Below are positions 52,339 through 64,000 of a DNA stretch of 64,000 nt, one piece after another (position 1 is the first letter of the stretch; the number at the start of each line of letters is the position of its first letter). Position numbers and translations under genes: made by a program. The stretch is from Hormiphora californensis (Eukaryota; Ctenophora; Tentaculata; Cydippida; Pleurobrachiidae): the NCBI GenBank assembly GCA_020137815.1, contig CM035350.1:1159011-1223010 (forward strand). Direction: 5' to 3'. Below the pieces are notes generated by a model. It was given only the letters and a program-made list of their open reading frames with translations. It did not search any database and was not told where the DNA came from.

Positions 52339-52731
52339 CAACAGTCAGCAGCATTTCTTGGACGTTGCCAAGAATGTCTCCAAGATCGGACAGTGGAAAC
52401 TCAAGGTCGTCAAAGGTAAACTCACATGATATGAAATTCAATACATTAGAAAGACTATGGTGTGTACCCAGTGTACTAGATTGCAGATCGTGGTCTTCTT
52501 GGGATGTTTGGGGCAGTTTGATGTCTTTTTTGTATCTCGCGAGAGAGGAACAGGGAGAGCGATTGATAGTGAAAGAGACAGAAAGATTCACATTTTGAGA
52601 AGGGTTTGATCATGAGATTTGGGACACTACCATGTGTGTGATCCCCATGTGTCTACTAAAGTGTGTGATGTGTGTGTGTGCAGGGTTGTTGTGCTGTGGG
52701 GCAAAGTATGAAAAAGTTGACGAGTTCAGTT
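52331..52731 (+). CDS. N-terminal exons of an unrecognised gene
   Basis: Exon 1 (52331-52415) reads MATNSQQHFLDVAKNVSKIG then QWKLKVVK with donor AAAG|GTAAAC. Exon 2 (52684-52731) follows a (TG)n-CAG acceptor in phase and reads GLLCCGAKYEKVDEFS, with donor GTAAGT. If that donor is not used, the frame continues through CKLMCQCCGFNPLSEF to a stop at 52877. The family is not recognised. Downstream exons were not found before 57182. Confidence 0.45.
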
Positions 52732-52877
52732 GTAAGTTAATGTGTCAATGTTGTGGCTTTAACCCCCTCTCTGAATTCTCTGAGTTTCCCTCACCCCCGG
52801 CTGATCCCATCCACTCGGCACCCTCTCTGAATTCTCCGTATTATGCTGCCAGCAATTTGCTGGTTCCAGTTCTCTGA

Positions 52878-53627
52878 ACTCTCGTTTAACGCTATAGTAT
52901 TAGCTTGCCCCACCTCCAAACTATAAGAAACTTTGTGACACGTGACCCTCACACAATGACAGGGTGGTTCCATTGTTCCTTTTGAGATGTGCAGATGTTT
53001 GCAAAACCCAATATCATCTGCAGCTAAATCTGCTGAATGTTAGAGGTCACCCTTTACTACTACTGCTGTAATAGTAGCCTAATATCATGAGCTGTAGCCT
53101 AATGATATTACAACTCCATCTGTCCCCCTGATAATATCGACCCATGGCGCCATCTCCCACGCTCCCATGTTATAGTAGTAGAGGGGTGTGGTAAAAGGCT
53201 GGTAAGTGGTAGTTAAACAGCCATAGATATTATACGGGGCTCCATGGATATCATAGAGGGGCTCCGTAGCTCCTGAGATATGGAGTTTACTTGTTAGCTA
53301 ATTGCTCCCCCGCCCTCTCCCCCTTAAACCTATAGTGTATCAGATAGTGTGATTAGGAGTCATATTGATAGTTTATTTTCTGTGAGAGTTTCTTCTGGCA
53401 GTTATTTATGTTTTCATCATGAGGGGAAGGTGTTTCACATTTGCAGACAGGCATGGACTTGAGGGTAACAGGGGAGACCAACGAGGAAGGGGAGAAGAGT
53501 TAATGATGAAGAGAGCGAGAGAGAAGAGCGAGAGAGACGATAGAGACGAGATCTCTAGCTCTTCTCGCTTCTCTTCTAGCTCTCCTCTTATTTACTCTCT
53601 CTCTCTCTCTCTCTCTCTCTGCTCTCT

Positions 53628-53662
<35 letters not shown>

Positions 53663-54238
53663 TACTCTCTCTCAGAATGGCGTGGACAATGTCTATTAGG
53701 GAAAATTAATTCGTCACAAACACAGACATTACTTAGCTGATGTGGTTCAGGGTCATGTGAATAACTTTGACAGCCGTAATTGGATATTACTAATACTACT
53801 CACAGCCAATAACTTTAACGAAGACAAGCTGATGATCAAATAACAGTTTTCATTTTATTATCTTCTTCAATTTGTCAAATTTTAATGATGGAGAATGAGT
53901 GAGATTGGGGTGAGATTAAATTTAAAGCAACTTATTTAATGTCACAAAAACTGATGTTTCGTTTCGAACCTAAATTCATGTTCATGATGATGTGTCTTGG
54001 GTAATTTTTCTGATCATCTAGGACACATACTAAATCATCTTCCCGTGACCCCTGTTAAATCATTCTGAATTTCTGAAATATAAAATTTGCTGATCTCTCT
54101 GAGCTCTCTTCTAGAGAGTCGCGCGAGCGAGCGCGATCTGATCGAGAGAGCTAGAGCAGCGATAGAGATAGACGAGCCGCAGAGAGAGAGAGAGAGAGAT
54201 CTCTCTCAGATCGCTCCTCGTCCCTCTACTCCTCCTGA

Positions 54239-54311
<73 letters not shown>

Positions 54312-56865
54312 CACTTCAATTCCGAAACCCCACGTCAATGCTTTCCTACTCTGAATCCTGACTAATCCTCCATTGCCATCTGTCATTTGAAACTCGTTCA
54401 ATCATTGACGAAGAAGAGTCAAATTTGGTGTCGTATTATATAGCCTTTACTAAAACGGATTTCCGAGAAAGAGAGTTATCAGTTATCTTGTGTTTTACTT
54501 GGCAGTTTCACTAATGAAATGAAACATGGCCCCTGTTTCATGGACGTATCAGGGGGGACCATGTTTCATACTTCCCCTTGTATTGTTTGTTTTACAGAAC
54601 TTTCCTAGTAAAGTTACCATAGATAGACTCCAGAAATCCATCACCACACAAAATAATAACCCATCGAATACCAAGAGGCCGTTGCAGTATTATAGTAGGG
54701 ATTGTTGACCGCTCATTTTGTTTGTTAGGGACGTCATAGGAACCAGGACTTGTTTCTCCCCTATTATTGACCCCGTTCATCTCTTAATCGGGTCAGGTTA
54801 CAAAGCGCAACTTTTTATCTTAACATATTCGGTTATTATCGTGATATTCAGTTTGGTTTGTTCCGTCAGGGCACCTTCACAGGAATTGTTTCGTGTAGTA
54901 GAACCTCTGTTCTTCAATTCCAGTTAACTTGCCTCCCACTTATCTGTGTACTATACCTTTCCTTCTCTCCTTCCGTCCCCTTCTTTTTCTCTCCCTCTCA
55001 ATCTCCAACTCTCTCTTGTTCTCTCTCCCCACTCTCTCGCTCCCAATAAACATCGATTTAAGCATTACCGGTGCTTATTAGATAGGGCTGCAGGATGGCC
55101 AACCGGAAGTGCAAAGGGTGCTCCAAAGGGAGCTTCAATGTAGAATTGTCCTTTCTCTCTTTGTAGTACGTTCATCAGTTCATAGTAGTTGGTACGATTT
55201 GAGGGTATCATCATGCCCACTCCGGTAAAGGAGTTACAAGGTAGGCCATGTTCACACGAAATTTAACAAGTTTCTCCAACTGGTTTTGGCTCCCCGCCAA
55301 TAAGGCCTGCTGCTGCTGCTACCTCCAGAGCTGCATGTGTGTGTGTTCGGAAGTAAGAGAAAAGTGGTGGCCTACTGCACACGTTGACTATCTACACACT
55401 CACTACTGTGTAATGTCTGTGCTTTTTGTATCACCCTTTTTTTCTACCAATGATATTTTTATGAAGGAGCATTTTTGATTTTATGAAGGAGCAGCACGCT
55501 GCCCCGGGTGTTTATTCAGCCAAGATAGAGACGAATATTGTCGAGGAAAAGTGTCGGAATCATAAGAAGAAAAAACTGAGTACATTTGTGCTTGACAGGA
55601 AGAGCTGGAGCAAGAGAGAGGGGAGATCAAATAGCTGAAGCAGGACCGGCGCTTACTTGCGAATAGCATGAATAATATTTCACGTCACTGTTATGCACTT
55701 GGAAATTTTAACGCATACTTATCCTATCTGAACTCAAACTAAACCGGAGCTAAGTCTGAATGTCGGCTCTAAATTTCTTCATGAACCCGGGACGCTTTCT
55801 CATATATTCGATTTGATTATAATCTTTGCTTGGCAGTTCCAGGGCCAGTGCATGCGACCGTACTGCGTGTGTGTGTTTCATTGCAACTTTAGTGGTCTTG
55901 TTGATGATCTCCACCAGATTCATTGCAGGAGGAGGAACCTCCCATGTGTGACGTTATATCCTTTCTGTAGACAGTTCCCCACCCAGTTATTCTAGCATTT
56001 TGAAATTCCCTGCTGCTGCAGTTCCAGTAAATTCCCTGCTGCAGTTCCAGTGCAACATATGCCTAGATAATTAGCATACAACCTTGTTATATGCATACTA
56101 ACCGACACCTTGTTGTTATCTTTCGGGGTTTTTAGTTTCACACAGGCCTCTATCTCTATCATATGTTATCCCCGTGTACTGCACCTGTGTGGTTGTATGT
56201 TCCCAGCTTCCAGCTAGGCTCTCCAAAGATGGTCGCAATGTGATCACCAAAGGAGTTCTAAAATATCTGTGGGGTTAGGCATGGAGATACACGTGCACTC
56301 AATAGCTCCTTGCAGTATGGAGAGAAAGAGAGAGAGAGTGGGAAGTAAAGAGAGCAAGAGCTATTTTCACTGACCGTTCTAGATAACCTCTTGTTCTATA
56401 GTTTGTACACGCCCTTTAACATCTGCTTAAACTTCAGTTAAACTTTTTAGAGAGAGGCTTCACCACGAACAAACTTCGCTGTTTCTTCTCTCGCCCACCT
56501 ACACTTAGTTAGTTTCTGCCTGTTCAGGGTTTGTTCAGTAGTCACTCCGTTATAGTAATGGCCACCATTACTTAGTTGCACACATGCAGTCCACATACCA
56601 GCAGTTCCCAGGGAGAAAGGTTGAACTTACTGCTGCAGTACCATACTATGGTGTTTTGTTGTTGTTGTCAATTTTCAATTCCTGAAAGTAGAAAAAGATA
56701 GGGAGAGAAGGAAAGAGGGAGAGAGGGAGAGAGACAGGAAGAGAAAGATGGGGAGATATAGTTAGAGTGTTTGGCTGCTTGTACCATGCTGGGTACCTGC
56801 AGTTAATAAGTTTAGAGCGGAGATTGGACACAAGCCCCAACTGCACGTGTGCGAATGTATACTCT

Positions 56866-56963
<98 letters not shown>

Positions 56964-57181
56964 TCACCCCAAAACTCAAGGTGTAGTAGACGTAGTTGAG
57001 CTTGAGTAGTACCAGAGTGTAATGTGTATCTTATAGTCGGCAGGGGTACCCGGTATAATAGCTTGTCCACATATGTCCGATGCTCCCAGCTCCTTGTTTT
57101 TCATAGAGTTCTTGTTTATTATAGCATCAACAACAGGATCTGATTGAACTGGAGAGAGATTGAGGTTTACAGGGAGAGATC
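52878..57181. other. Repeat-rich spacer or large intron
   Basis: Contains (CT)n tracts at 53592-53660, 54239-54309 and 56867-56960, an imperfect fold-back at about 54518-54570 (ATGAAACATGG / CCATGTTTCAT), and TTTTATGAAGGAGCA twice at 55455-55495. A degraded exon is listed separately. No complete gene is visible. Confidence 0.45.
55599..55742 (+). pseudogene. Possible degraded last exon with in-frame TAG
   Basis: After a CTTGACAG acceptor the frame reads EELEQERGEIK, TAG, LKQDRRLLANSMNNISRHCY, then ALGNFNAYLSYLNSN and a stop. A CAG-to-TAG change would explain the interruption of an otherwise coiled-coil-like sequence. A short ATG exon at 55213-55240 (MPTPVKELQ) has a donor but the wrong phase. 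Confidence 0.25.
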
Positions 57182-63965
<6,784 letters not shown>

Positions 63966-64000
63966 GTAGGTGTTTAGGGGTCCGGACCGGGATTATTGTT

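Noticed and set aside
55813-55995. Cys-rich 60-codon frame
   Set aside because: Cys/His spacing fits no zinc-finger pattern I know and there is no splice support on either side.

Overview
This window looks like nuclear DNA from an invertebrate animal. A sponge or another early-branching metazoan would fit, but no single feature proves the phylum. The evidence is: spliced genes with short GT-AG introns, an intron directly after the initiator ATG of two alpha-tubulin genes, animal families (NME5, MFSD6-like and SVOP/SV2-like transporters, a tandem calponin-homology protein), AATAAA signals, LINE, Penelope-like and SINE retroelements, and many (CT/GA)n tracts. There are no operons or bacterial signals.

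Layout. 1-675: last exon of an unrecognised + strand gene. 1522-2030: last exon of a - strand gene. The intron just upstream of it holds a 4.8 kb Penelope-like composite (2076-6876) with a 12-bp target duplication. Its 3' ends form an inverted dimer, and it carries an ORF1-only retroposon and two endonuclease-domain fragments of other retroelements. 7000-11465: clusters of a GTAGGCATTATTG motif at both ends of a block containing a small TATA-box gene with a FLYWCH-like tail and a truncated ORF1/endonuclease LINE. 11910-12460: a short SAM-domain gene. 14326-18465: two tandem, almost identical alpha-tubulin genes with duplicated promoters.

19000-23600 is repeat-rich with two orphan exons. 23654-27694: a ten-exon MFSD6-like transporter. 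28166-29957: a five-exon NME5 gene on the - strand, convergent with MFSD6 and divergent from the next gene. 30286-33162 and 34346-36793: two paralogous SVOP/SV2-like transporters; the second carries a one-base frameshift. 37114-45000: a long fold-back, a truncated LINE reverse transcriptase, and a tRNA-derived SINE split by a decayed 4.8 kb LINE. 45000-49000: two exons of a coiled-coil gene. 49005-52190: abnormal inflated homopolymers, probably poor consensus. 52331-52731: the start of an unknown gene. 57182-63965: a tandem-CH actin-binding protein running off the window, with a 470-bp satellite array in one intron.

How the genes work together: alpha-tubulin and NME5 are both ciliary/axonemal components in animals, and RFX X-box-like sites occur near tubulin copy 1 and at the 52331 start. 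The three transporters are membrane carriers of unknown substrate. The main story of the window is nested mobile elements and short fold-backs. All exon models come from reading splice sites and phase by eye; no alignment or database search was run.
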